Shown in pieces: positions 27,968 to 36,991 of a stretch of 64,000 nucleotides of DNA. The number at the start of each line of letters is the position of its first letter. Positions within the stretch are counted from its first letter, which is position 1. Position numbers and translations under genes: made by a program. The DNA is from Bifidobacterium ramosum (lineage in GTDB: Bacteria > Actinomycetota > Actinomycetes > Actinomycetales > Bifidobacteriaceae), in the NCBI RefSeq assembly GCF_009299505.1, contig NZ_WBSM01000012.1:1-64000 (forward strand), read 5' to 3'. Under the pieces are notes generated by a model that saw nothing but the letters and a program-made list of their open reading frames with translations, was not told the origin of the DNA and did no database searches.

Positions 27968-29314
27968 TCACGCCTCGGCGAGCGCGTCGATGATGTAGTT
28001 GTTGATTGTCGCCTTGACGGACTCGAGATGATCGGACTTGGTCGCGGCGATGAGCTCGGACTGCGGTTTGTCGATCGCATACTCGGCCAGCGACGCCAAC
28101 GTGGCGGTGCCGTCCTCGACGGTCGCGCCGATGCCGGAGTCGAAGGAGCTGTAGCGGGCCTCCTGCAGGTCCTCGATGTAGTGGTCCTCGTGCATCTTGG
28201 CGGCGACCAGCAGGCCGGCGGCGTAGGAGTCCATGCCGGCGATGTGCGCGCGGAACAGGTCCTCCGGCGTGAACGAGGTGCGACGCGGTTTGGCGTCGAA
28301 GTTCAGGCCGCCGCGCGGGCCGATGGAGCCGGCGGCGAGCACCTCCCACATCACGGCGACGGTTTCATACAGGTCAGTCGGGAACTCATCCATGTCCCAG
28401 CCGATGAGCTTGTCGCCCTGGTTGGCGTCGAGCGAGCCGAGGAAGCCGGCCTCGCGCGCCACGCGGATCTCATGCTGGTAGGTGTGGCCGGCGAGGTTGG
28501 CGTGGTTGCCTTCGAGGTTGAGCTTGAACACGTCGGTCAGGTCGTAGGTGCGCAGGAAGTTGATGGCGGTGGCCGCGTCGAAGTCGTACTGGTGGAGGGT
28601 CGGCTCCTTCGGCTTCGGTTCGATGAGGAACTGGGCGTCCATGCCGATCTCCTTGGCGTAGTCGGCGCACATGTGGAAGAACGCGGCGATGTGGTCCTGC
28701 TCGCGCTTCATCTCGGTGTTCCACAGGTTCTCGTAGCCTTCGCGGCCGCCCCAGAACACGTAGTTCTCGGCGCCGAGACGCTTGCCGATCTCGAGGCTCT
28801 TCTTGAGCTGGCCGGCGGCGTAGGCGTAGATGTCGGCGAACGGCGAGGTGGCTGCGCCGGAGACGAAGCGCGGGTTGGTGAACAGCGAGGAGGTGTTCCA
28901 CAGCAACTTGACGCCGGTGGCCTTCATGTTCTCCTCGATCTTGTCGACGACCTTGTCGAGGTTGGCGTTGGTCTCGCGCAGCGTGTCGCCTTCGGGAGCG
29001 ATGTCGCGGTCGTGGAAGCAGAAGTATTCGACGCCGAGCTTGGTGAACAGTTCGAAGGCGTAGTCGACCTTGGCGAGGGCCTGATCCATTGGATCGGTGT
29101 ACTTGTAGTACGGGCGTTGCGCGGTGCCGGTGCCGAACGGGTCGACGAGTTCCTGGTTGAAGGTGTGCCACCAGGCGACGCCGAAGCGCAGCCAGTCCTT
29201 CATCTTCTTGCCGGCGACGACCTTGTCGGCATCGTAATAGTGGAACGCGAGGCCTTCCTGCGGTCCCTTCTCGCGGCCGACGTACTCGATCTTGTCGATA
29301 TCCCACAGACCCAT
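27968..29314 (-). CDS. xylA: Xylose isomerase
   Basis: XylA converts D-xylose to D-xylulose. The 448-residue length is that of the longer class II enzymes. Catalytic and metal-site blocks are visible: [13 protein letters not shown] (catalytic His), [37 protein letters not shown] and [14 protein letters not shown] precedes the ATG. The promoter lies 54-83 bp upstream with an operator-like motif shared with xylB. The ROK-type regulator gene lies upstream on the same strand. Confidence 0.97.
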   Translation of the reverse strand: MGLWDIDKIEYVGREKGPQEGLAFHYYDADKVVAGKKMKDWLRFGVAWWHTFNQELVDPFGTGTAQRPYYKYTDPMDQALAKVDYAFELFTKLGVEYFCFHDRDIAPEGDTLRETNANLDKVVDKIEENMKATGVKLLWNTSSLFTNPRFVSGAATSPFADIYAYAAGQLKKSLEIGKRLGAENYVFWGGREGYENLWNTEMKREQDHIAAFFHMCADYAKEIGMDAQFLIEPKPKEPTLHQYDFDAATAINFLRTYDLTDVFKLNLEGNHANLAGHTYQHEIRVAREAGFLGSLDANQGDKLIGWDMDEFPTDLYETVAVMWEVLAAGSIGPRGGLNFDAKPRRTSFTPEDLFRAHIAGMDSYAAGLLVAAKMHEDHYIEDLQEARYSSFDSGIGATVEDGTATLASLAEYAIDKPQSELIAATKSDHLESVKATINNYIIDALAEA

Positions 29315-29367
29315 GGTGAGCTCCTTGATGACTTCGTTGTAAGGGGTGGTGATTGATGACGGAATGT

Positions 29368-29408
29368 ATCGTACGTCGTCGTCGGTTATTTTGTCAAATC
29401 ATTTAACT
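29368..29408 (-). promoter_or_regulatory. xylA promoter with candidate XylR operator
   Basis: On the minus strand, TTGACA (29392-29397) and TACGAT (29368-29373) are spaced 18 bp. The 17-bp motif AGTTAAATGATTTGACA (29392-29408) overlaps the -35 box and matches the xylB motif at 12 of 17 positions, so a repressor bound there would block polymerase. Confidence 0.65.
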
Positions 29409-29457
29409 TTATTGACGACGTGCGTGTCGTGCACGGCCGAGCGCACGTACTGCACCG

Positions 29458-29541
29458 GTGAGCATGCGCACCGTGCCGGTGAATATACGCACTATGCCGG
29501 TGAGTATACGCACCGCGACAGTGAGCATACGACTTCTCTCG
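29458..29541. repeat. Four 21-bp direct repeats upstream of xylA
   Basis: Units starting GTGA at 29458, 29479, 29500 and 29521 follow a consensus like GTGAATATACGCACCATGCCG, with exact 21-bp spacing (two helical turns). They are 144-227 bp upstream of the xylA start. Same-face protein binding or simple tandem duplication are both possible. Confidence 0.75.
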
Positions 29542-29581
29542 GGACGCATCATCTCCTCTGTGACGTACATCCACTTCCCCC

Positions 29582-29969
29582 AACGGACATACAGCCGATT
29601 CAGAGGGCAAAAACGGCTGTATGTCCGTTGGAGAAGATGAGACACACGCTCCCGAAAACGCGACATTCCTACCTTCCCTAACGGACATACAGCCGATTTA
29701 CCCCACAGTTTCGACTGTATGTCCGTGGAAGAAAGCGCATAGATCTGGGCGACCGGCAGATCATCATCGCTCACAAGCCATGAGATACCACCGCACGCTG
29801 AACCACGGAACTCGTCCTCCCCCAACGGACATACGGCCGATTCGGGAAGTGGAATCGGCTGTATGTCCGTTGGAGAAGATGAGACACACGCTCTCAAAAA
29901 CGCGACATTCCTACTTTCCCTAACGGACATACAGCCGATTTACCCCACAGTTTCGGCTGTATGTCCGTT
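29582..29969. repeat. Family A palindromes, four copies including a duplicated segment
   Basis: Copies at 29582-29629, 29680-29727, 29824-29871 and 29922-29969. The segment 29630-29727 (spacer plus copy 2) is repeated at 29872-29969 with only a few differences, including the same centre TACCCCACAG. No gene is recognised in 29315-30082; short open frames here are palindrome translations. Confidence 0.92.
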
Positions 29970-30082
29970 GAGGAGGAAGGCACGAGAGCACGAGAGCGAC
30001 GGCGCGTCGGACGAAGCGTCAGTTGAACTGTCAGTCGGCCGATCAGTCGGACAAATCGTCAGTCGGCCGATCAGTCAAATCG

Positions 30083-31315
30083 TCAGCCGATCGTCAGATA
30101 AGACAGCGGATCGTCGAACAGGCGACGCAGACCGGTCACCGCGGCGCCGTAGAGTGCCGGATGATCGACGATCGGCGGAAACAGCAGCCGCACTTGCTCG
30201 ACGTCACGCGCCATGATCTGCGACTGCACCCGCCGTTCGAGATCGGCGCGCAGCGGCTCGCCGAAACCGCTCCACAAACCGCCGAGCATCACCGTGTCCA
30301 CGTCAATCACGTTGATCACCGACGCGATCGCGCACGCCAACGCATCCACGGCATCGTCGACCGCGGCCGTCGCCGACGCATCCCCCGCATGCCACGCCTC
30401 GATCAGCCGCGGCACCAACTCGGGCTGCGCGGCATCGCTGCCCTTAGCCAATCCCGCGGCGATCATCATCGCACGTCGGCCGGCGTACATCTCCAGGCAT
30501 CCGCGACGGCCGCACCCGCACATCACGCCATGCCGGTCCACGCTGCAGTGGCCGATCTCGCCGGCGAACCCGCGGTCGCCGCCCACCACCTGCCCGGCAC
30601 GCGCATACGCACCGCCGATGCCGATGTCGGTGGACACGTACAGAAACGAATCGAACGCGTCGATCGGCCACTCCCCATGCGCGCGCGGCGTCGCATAGCC
30701 GGGAATCTGCGCGATCGCGGCCAGCGTGGCTTCGTTCGTGGCGATCGCATCGAGACGATCCACCACGGCGAACCGACGCAGGTCAAGGTTCCGCCATCCG
30801 AGATTGCGCGCCGTCAGCAGCACGCCGTCGCCGGCAACGAGACCCGGCAGTGCAAGTCCGGTGCCGACGATCGCGCAGCCGTCGGCCGCGAGTCGGGCCT
30901 CCACCGGACGCAGCATCGCATCGAGCCGATCGAAGATGTCATCCGGCCGCACGTCGTCCATGGCCTGCGTGCGCCACGCCTCGTCGACAACGGTACCGCT
31001 GACATCGAGCACGATGTAGCCGAAACCGTCGGTATTGATCTGCACGCCGATGCCGGCCCAATGACCCGTGTCGAACGCGAGCGGCGTGCTCGGGCGGCCG
31101 TGCGCCGTCGACACGGGCGCCGGACTGAGCTGGTGGATCACGTGATTGGCGAGCAGCATGTCACTCAGCAGCGACAGCGTGGCCTTAGTGAGGCCGGTTT
31201 CCTTGGCGAGCGCGGCGCGGCTCAGCGGCGCGACGGAACGGGCGAGCGTCGACAGCACCACGGACAGGTTGTGGTTGCGCAGGTCGTCCTGGTTGATTCG
31301 CCTGGTCAGCGGCAC
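30083..31315 (-). CDS. ROK-family transcriptional regulator, probable XylR
   Basis: The N-terminus is a winged HTH (LSRAALAKETGLTKATLSLL). The ROK sugar-binding/kinase-like domain follows, with GIGVQINTDGFGYIVLDVSG, GTGLALPGLV, GIGGAYARAGQVVGG, GEIGHCSVD and the zinc motif CGCGRRGCLE. XylR-type ROK repressors respond to xylose. The GTG start at 31315 has GGAAAGG 8 bp upstream, giving 410 residues. Its place upstream of xylA, and the shared motif before xylA and xylB, support a xylose role; other sugars cannot be excluded. Confidence 0.88.
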   Translation of the reverse strand: MPLTRRINQDDLRNHNLSVVLSTLARSVAPLSRAALAKETGLTKATLSLLSDMLLANHVIHQLSPAPVSTAHGRPSTPLAFDTGHWAGIGVQINTDGFGYIVLDVSGTVVDEAWRTQAMDDVRPDDIFDRLDAMLRPVEARLAADGCAIVGTGLALPGLVAGDGVLLTARNLGWRNLDLRRFAVVDRLDAIATNEATLAAIAQIPGYATPRAHGEWPIDAFDSFLYVSTDIGIGGAYARAGQVVGGDRGFAGEIGHCSVDRHGVMCGCGRRGCLEMYAGRRAMMIAAGLAKGSDAAQPELVPRLIEAWHAGDASATAAVDDAVDALACAIASVINVIDVDTVMLGGLWSGFGEPLRADLERRVQSQIMARDVEQVRLLFPPIVDHPALYGAAVTGLRRLFDDPLSYLTIG

Positions 31316-31465
31316 GTCGCCCACCTTTCCGCCGGCGCACGGCGGTTGATCCGACACGCCGCACGCTATGAAGTATCTCCTCTCCGAGCCTACAATGCGC
31401 ACCCAACGTCCGGTGGGGCTGCCGGCCAGCAGCAGCCGCAGCGGGCTCCCAGAACCGCAGTGGGC

Positions 31466-32542
31466 TCAGTATTCCTCGCGGTACTTGAGCGGCTTGCCCG
31501 CAACGTGCCGAGCCAGCTCCTCGGCCACGTTCAGGCCCATCGCATGCAGTTCCGAACCGGTCGAACCGGCGATATGCGGCGTCAGAATCACGTTCGGCAT
31601 GTCCCACAACGGCGAATCGGACGGCAGCGGCTCAGGCCACGTCACGTCAAGAATCGCATTGATGCGACCGGTCTGCAGCTCCGCGATCAACGCATCATGG
31701 TCGACCACGCGACCGCGCGCCGAGTTGAGCAACGTCGCCCCGTCCTTCATCAGCGCAAGCTCGCGTGCGCCGATCATGCCACGCAGCGGCGGAATATCCG
31801 GCGCATGCAACGATACGATATCGGACTGGCTCATCACCATGTCAAGATCGGCCTTGACCGCACCGTACGACGCGGTTTCGTCGGCGGACATGTCGATCGC
31901 GTACGCCAGCACGTCGAGCCGCGTCATCTGCAGCATGGTCATAAGCCGCCGGCCGATACGCGACGACGCACACACCAGGCCAACCGTCTTCTCATAGTTG
32001 CCAACGTTCGCAAACACGCTCTGCACGTCGACCCACGCGCCCCAGCCGCGCTGTTCGTGGTACATGCGTTCGGCGCGGAAGAACTGCTTGTTGGCGAGCA
32101 GGATGTTCGCGAAGCAGTATTCGGCGACCGGCAGACCGTTGAGATACCCCGAGTTCGACAGCGCGATGCCGCGCGTTTTGGCCATCTGCTTCGCCTCGTC
32201 ATCGGTGAAGATACGATCGGCCGCGCCGCTCGCCGCGAAAATGGCCTTCAGGTGCGGCATCGCGTCGAGCACGGACACGTCGACGAGCCGCTCCGCACCC
32301 CAGCCGGTGATGATGTAGTCGGCCCTGGCGACGCGCTCCGCGTTCTCCGGATCACGGAAGTCCTCGACGACGGCCGGGTTACCCGCATCGTCGCGGTCGT
32401 AGTCGGCCGCGAGATCGAGCGTGCGCCACGCGTCGGCGCCCATGATTTTGCCGACGAGATCGGCCGGATGGAACGAGAAGACGACGGACGGTTTGGCTGC
32501 GGATTCGGCGACGGATGATGTTGGTACGGTCTGCTGCGACAT
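31466..32542 (-). CDS. D-isomer-specific 2-hydroxyacid dehydrogenase
   Basis: This NAD-dependent dehydrogenase-family protein (358 residues) keeps the catalytic triad: Arg in LLNSARGRVVDHDAL, Glu in LDVTWPEPLP and His in LTPHIAGS. The dinucleotide site is unusual: VGLVCASSRIGRRL in place of a canonical GxGxxG, as in a subgroup with a GASRIG-like motif but here with a Cys and an extra Ser. AAGGAG precedes the ATG at 32542. It follows the ROK gene on the same strand with a 150-bp gap between them. The substrate is unknown; members range from glyoxylate to phosphoglycerate enzymes. Confidence 0.85.
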   Translation of the reverse strand: MSQQTVPTSSVAESAAKPSVVFSFHPADLVGKIMGADAWRTLDLAADYDRDDAGNPAVVEDFRDPENAERVARADYIITGWGAERLVDVSVLDAMPHLKAIFAASGAADRIFTDDEAKQMAKTRGIALSNSGYLNGLPVAEYCFANILLANKQFFRAERMYHEQRGWGAWVDVQSVFANVGNYEKTVGLVCASSRIGRRLMTMLQMTRLDVLAYAIDMSADETASYGAVKADLDMVMSQSDIVSLHAPDIPPLRGMIGARELALMKDGATLLNSARGRVVDHDALIAELQTGRINAILDVTWPEPLPSDSPLWDMPNVILTPHIAGSTGSELHAMGLNVAEELARHVAGKPLKYREEY

Positions 32543-32716
32543 GCGATGCTCCTTCGGACAGCCGGCGGCGGCCGGTGTATTCGTCGCCGATTGTACGCTG
32601 CGGTACGTTGCGAATCCGTCGCTTTGCCATCTGTTGCACACGCCGCGTCGTCATCCTGCATCGCAATAACGGATCCCCACCTCATACATCCCGCGCACGA
32701 TTCACGCACGGTTTCC

Positions 32717-32932
32717 GCAATACCGTACACAAGGCAGCCGCATGCGTACGGTATTGCAGGCGCTCCTGCAAAACCGTACAGACAGAGGCTCCTTGTGTAC
32801 GATACTGCAGACGCTCCTGCAATAACGTACGCTACGAGTCGGTATGTGTACGGTATTGCAGGTGCTCCTGCGAAAACGTACGTCAGACATCCGCACCAGT
32901 ACGGTATTGCAGACGACTCCACGAAAACGTAC
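32717..32932. repeat. Family B palindrome array with constant 17-nt cores (51-bp period)
   Basis: Arms of the type GCAATACCGTAC and GTACGGTATTGC flank cores at 32729-32745, 32780-32796, 32831-32847 and 32882-32898. Each core is exactly 17 nt and all four differ in sequence. GTAC boundaries recur at 32746, 32797, 32848 and 32899, a strict 51-bp period. No cas genes are near, the repeats are palindromic, and unit differences are many, so this is not a CRISPR array. Confidence 0.88.
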
Positions 32933-32990
32933 GACGAAGAGACGTATGCGATCCACGTCTGACGGCACGGATCACGATGCGCAGCCCAAC

Positions 32991-33271
32991 AACGGACATA
33001 CAGCCGATCGCACTGGCCGAATCGACTGTATGTCCGTCACGAGAAACATAAGCAGATGCAACTCAATCCCTCAACGGACATACAGCCGATTCGGGCACCC
33101 CAGTCGACTGTATGTACGTTAGGGACAGACAGAACCCACCATCCCAACGGACATACAGCCGATTGCGAGGAGGAAATCGGCCGTATGTCCGTTAGGAGAG
33201 CCAAACAAAGGATCAGCATGCCCCACGGACATACAGCCGATTGCAATGGGCGAATCGACTGTATGTCCGTT
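32991..33271. repeat. Family A palindromes, four copies
   Basis: Copies at 32991-33038, 33073-33120, 33146-33193 and 33224-33271, each 48 bp with its own 10-nt centre. The second has TATGTACGTT in its right arm (one mismatch). They follow directly after the family B array in the 1-kb gap between the dehydrogenase and GH39 genes, in which no gene is seen. Confidence 0.9.
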
Positions 33272-33421
33272 ACAAGAGAAGGACCGACGGGATGGGAAGG
33301 ATCAATGGACAGGACATCCGGTCGATACATCCCATCAACATCGGCCGAATGCACGTCGATCAGGAGCCGTGCCACGACCCGCCGCCCCCCCCTCATGCCG
33401 TTGCGGAAATCCGCCCACATG

Positions 33422-33437
33422 TATACCATAAGGTATA
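33422..33437. promoter_or_regulatory. Palindrome upstream of the GH39 gene
   Basis: TATACC-ATAA-GGTATA, a perfect 6-bp inverted repeat about 130 bp before the GH39 start, followed by an AT-rich TAACGTAAAACATAAGCG stretch. A possible operator or -10 region; the regulator is unknown. Confidence 0.35.
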
Positions 33438-33569
33438 ACGTAAAACATAAGCGTTTCCAACCGCTGCGCACCACGTCGACGCACCCACGCCAACCCACAG
33501 CCGTCGACGCACCCATGCACAACGCAACGTAACGCAACAACGCACCACCACCGCAAAGGAGCACCTATC

Positions 33570-35285
33570 ATGAACGACACCTGCCACATCACCATCGACA
33601 CATCGCACGTCGTCGGCAATCTCGACCACTCGTGGCGCTACCTCGGCTACGACGAATGCAACTACACCTACATGCCCGAAGGCAAGGCGCTGCTCACGAA
33701 GTTTGGCGACCTGCCGGACGCGCCGTACTACGTGCGCACGCATTTCATGTTCTGCAACGGCAGCTGCCACGGCACGCAGAAGTTCGGTTCGACGAACCTC
33801 TACCGCGAGGACGCCGACGGCCGCGCGATCTACGATTTCACCTACTACGACCTCATGCTCGACACGATCCTCGCCACCGGCAATAAGCCATTCGTCGAGC
33901 TCGGCTTCATGCCGCAGCCGCTCGCCGACCCGAGCTATCGCAAGCAGCCCGCGCTCGGCGGCGTCAACGCGTACCGCGAGGTCGGCTGGACGTATCCGCC
34001 GGCGGACTATGGCAAGTGGCACGACTTCATTCGCACCGTTGCGACCCATCTCGCCGACCGGTACGGCGAGGACGAGATTCGGACGTGGTATTTCGAATTG
34101 TGGAACGAGCCTGACATCTTCTACTGGTCCGGCACCGACGACGACTACTGCACGCTGTTCGACTACACCGAGCACGCGCTGCATGACGCGCTTCCCTCGG
34201 CGCGACTGGCCGGCCCCGCATGCACCGGCATCTTCCTGCACAACGGATCGCGCGCGCTGATGCGCACCTTCCTTGCCCACTGCCGCGAGGGGCGCAACCG
34301 CTGCACCGGCGAGACCGGCACGCGGCTCGACTTCATCACGTTCCACGCGAAGGGCTCGTGGCTGCCCGGCGACGACACGGCCGCCAAGTCGGTGCCGAGC
34401 GTGGGCAGTCTGGTTCATCAGGTGGACCTCGCGCTGGATGTCATCGCCGAGGAGGGGTTCGGCGACCGCGAAGTCGTGATTTCGGAAGCCGATCCGGACG
34501 GCTGGGCGGCGGGCGGCATCGCCGACAATCCGAACATGCGGTTCCGCAACACCGAGTACTACGCGTCGTACGTGGCGGCGACGTACACGCGGCTGCACGA
34601 GCTGTGCGTACGTCGCAACGTTACGGTGCGACCGTTGGCATGGGCGTTCATGTTCCCGCAGGAGGAGTGTTTCGCCGGAACGCGTACGTTCGCGACGCAG
34701 GGCATCGACAAGCCGGTGATGAACGCGTTCCGCATGTTCTCACGGATGGGCGATCATGAAGTGGCGTTGCGCAGCGATCATGCGGTGGATCCCGCGGTCG
34801 ACCGTCGGCTGATCGCGGACTTCGACGAGGCCGCACCGATGCGATACACCGGCGAAGGCGCACAGACGGTGGTGTCCGGCTTCGCGACGGCGGGGCGCGG
34901 GGCGGCGGCCGACGGCGTTCATGGCAACGGGGCCGACGGCTGTGCGAACCTGCAGGTGCTGTTGTACTCGCACTGCGACGATATCGACGTGCATGACAAT
35001 CGTGATGTGGAGTTACGTATCGACGGACTGGATGCGGGACGGTATCGCGTGACGCAGTATCGGGTCGACGGCACGCATTCCAACGCGCATACAGTATGGC
35101 TTGCGGAGGGCAGTCCGAAGTATCCGACCGGCGCACAGTATGATGCGATCCATACGGCGGGCGAACTGGAGACGCTGGAACCAGAGCGGACGGTCGAGGT
35201 GACGGATGATGCCGATCATGCCGCAACGCTGCGGTTCGCGATGCCAACGCACGCCGTCGCACTGATCACGCTGACGCGGCTATAA
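33570..35285 (+). CDS. GH39-family beta-xylosidase
   Basis: The 571-residue protein is an intracellular GH39 retaining glycosidase with no signal peptide. The acid/base Glu is at about 180 (RTWYFELWNEPD) and the nucleophile Glu at about 306 (REVVISEADPDG), the spacing expected for the family. The C-terminal third is a beta-sandwich (LQVLLYSHCDDID, ELRIDGLDAGRYRVTQYRVD). Imported xylo-oligosaccharides would be cleaved to xylose for xylA and xylB. AAAGGAG precedes the ATG. A small Gly/Ala-rich insert occurs at about 430-455. GH39 also includes alpha-L-iduronidases, but those are not expected here. Confidence 0.9.
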   Translation: MNDTCHITIDTSHVVGNLDHSWRYLGYDECNYTYMPEGKALLTKFGDLPDAPYYVRTHFMFCNGSCHGTQKFGSTNLYREDADGRAIYDFTYYDLMLDTILATGNKPFVELGFMPQPLADPSYRKQPALGGVNAYREVGWTYPPADYGKWHDFIRTVATHLADRYGEDEIRTWYFELWNEPDIFYWSGTDDDYCTLFDYTEHALHDALPSARLAGPACTGIFLHNGSRALMRTFLAHCREGRNRCTGETGTRLDFITFHAKGSWLPGDDTAAKSVPSVGSLVHQVDLALDVIAEEGFGDREVVISEADPDGWAAGGIADNPNMRFRNTEYYASYVAATYTRLHELCVRRNVTVRPLAWAFMFPQEECFAGTRTFATQGIDKPVMNAFRMFSRMGDHEVALRSDHAVDPAVDRRLIADFDEAAPMRYTGEGAQTVVSGFATAGRGAAADGVHGNGADGCANLQVLLYSHCDDIDVHDNRDVELRIDGLDAGRYRVTQYRVDGTHSNAHTVWLAEGSPKYPTGAQYDAIHTAGELETLEPERTVEVTDDADHAATLRFAMPTHAVALITLTRL

Positions 35286-35302
35286 CCTCGACTGCAACTC
35301 TT

Positions 35303-35596
35303 AACGGACATACAGCCGATTGACGGGACCAAATCGACTGTATGTCCGTTGAACAGTCAGCCATGACATGATGATCGGCAATCCCAAACATCGCGATACG
35401 GCACCCCCTCTAACGGACATACAGCCGATTTAACCCCATCAATCGGCTGTATGTCCGTTAGGGGAAAGAGGCTGAAGCACGAGACCATCGTCGATAAGAA
35501 ACATCACCCATCGAGGCAGTCCACCGCATCACATCACCATATAACCTTGACGGACATACAGCCGAAAACCACCCCGCAATCGGCTGTATGTCCGTT
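35303..35596. repeat. Family A palindromes, three copies; first two part of a duplicated module
   Basis: Copies at 35303-35350, 35412-35459 and 35549-35596, each 48 bp. The block 35303-35459 (two palindromes and the spacer with CAGCCATGACATGATGATCG) is repeated at 42242-42401, with the same second centre TAACCCCATC. The gap 35286-35740 holds no recognisable gene. Confidence 0.92.
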
Positions 35597-35740
35597 AAGG
35601 GGGCGGGATCGTCAGAGTCTCATTGAGGCACAACTCACACGCGCGAAGGCACAGTGCTCACGCGAAGGAGCAGCTCATGCGAAGACGCAACGGTTCACGC
35701 GGCTCTGACGGCAGGGCACGAGCGGAACGTCAGCCGCGAC

Positions 35741-36781
35741 TCACGCGGCGCCGCAGCCGCAGGACTCGCGGCAGTGGAGCGCGAACGAGGCGGTCGTCTG
35801 CCGCGCGTCGCCATCGTACGAGCCGTCGATGCGGTCGACGAGCATGTCGACAGCCTGTTTCATCATGCCGTGCACGTCCAGTTCCACAGTGCTCAGCCGC
35901 GGCACGGTGAACTCACCCATGGTGATACCGTCCGAGCCGATCACCCGCACATCGTCGGGCACGCGCACGCCTCGATCCGCAAGGCCGCGGATCACGCCGA
36001 GCGCCAGCGTGTCGTTGCAGCACACCAGCCCGTCCGCGTCGAACCCACCGCGATCCACTAGCTCACGCCCGAGATCGACGCCGACGAAATACCGCCATTC
36101 CCCGCCGATCATCCGGTCGTCCACGGCATCCGCGACCATCAGCCCGGCCTCGTCCATCGCACGCAGGAATCCGCGCAGCCGCAGGCCGACCACCGGCGTT
36201 ACCCCCGGAGCTGCCGCCTGCTCGCGCGACGCGCCCACCAGCATGATCCTGCGGCATCCGGTCTCGATCAGGTGACGCGTCGCCGCATAGGCCATCTCCT
36301 CGTGCGGGGTGAGGATGTTGTCGAAGATCCGGGTGCCTGAGTAGTCGTCGAGCATGACGATCGGCTGGTTCCGGTTGAGCTTGCGGATCGCGTTCGCCGT
36401 CATGCCGCACGGGTCGAGGATCATGCCGTCGCAGGACTGCCGGTTGATCTCGCCGACCGCGTCGCGCAACGTCTGCGGGTCCTGCTCGGTCTGCATGACG
36501 AGCGAATGATAGCCGCGGCCCGTGCAGACGTGCTTGACGTGCGTGACCATCTTCGCGTAGATCGTCGAGACATCGAGGCCGCGCACGACCAGTTCGATCA
36601 TGCCGGTTTTGCCGTATCTGAGGCTACGCGCGGCCATATTGGCCGAATACCCGAGCTCGCGCGCGGCCGCTCGCACGCGCTCCTCGGTCCATTTCGACAC
36701 GTGCTCGCCGCCGCGCAGCGTATAGGAGACGGTCGCGGGAGACACTCCGGCGCGCTCCGCCACATCCTTGAGCGTGACCAT
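35741..36781 (-). CDS. LacI-family transcriptional regulator
   Basis: The N-terminal HTH is MVTLKDVAERAGVSPATVSY, followed by the hinge RARELGYSANMAARSLR-like segment and a periplasmic-binding-protein core (GRGYHSLVMQTEQDPQTLRD, IVMLDDYSG, GLVCCNDTLALGVIRGLADR, RVIGSDGI). It is 346 residues. The start at 36781 has AAGGAG upstream. It is the last gene (by transcription) of the minus-strand cluster with the ABC importer and GH28-like gene, which are its likely targets. The C-terminus CRESCGCGAA is Cys-rich, which is unusual for the family. Confidence 0.93.
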   Translation of the reverse strand: MVTLKDVAERAGVSPATVSYTLRGGEHVSKWTEERVRAAARELGYSANMAARSLRYGKTGMIELVVRGLDVSTIYAKMVTHVKHVCTGRGYHSLVMQTEQDPQTLRDAVGEINRQSCDGMILDPCGMTANAIRKLNRNQPIVMLDDYSGTRIFDNILTPHEEMAYAATRHLIETGCRRIMLVGASREQAAAPGVTPVVGLRLRGFLRAMDEAGLMVADAVDDRMIGGEWRYFVGVDLGRELVDRGGFDADGLVCCNDTLALGVIRGLADRGVRVPDDVRVIGSDGITMGEFTVPRLSTVELDVHGMMKQAVDMLVDRIDGSYDGDARQTTASFALHCRESCGCGAA

Positions 36782-36991
36782 GATTGGCTCCTTTTCGCAC
36801 GAGAATCCATAATGGGAGAACAATCGTCGACCGTGTTCGTAACGATACAAATCTATATCCTACACGTGCGCCCGCCTTCCCCAATCGGGAACGACGGGCG
36901 CACGAACACGACCAGACGATCGATGGGACGAGCCATCGCCCGGACAAGCCATCGACCGAACCGACCGCCGACCGCAGGCCAGCGACGCGTC

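Noticed and set aside
29386..30216. Small frames with the repeated peptide pattern TDIQPI ... SAVCPL
   Set aside because: They are translations of family A palindromes, occur on both strands, and have no ribosome binding sites.
32717..32932. CRISPR array
   Set aside because: No cas genes in the window, spacers of only 17 nt, arms palindromic and poorly conserved between units.
32546..32962. Frame with a 17-residue peptide repeat (YGIAGAPAK type)
   Set aside because: 51 bp is 17 codons, so any frame through the family B array gives a peptide repeat. Both strands show it, and no codon bias or start signal supports a gene.
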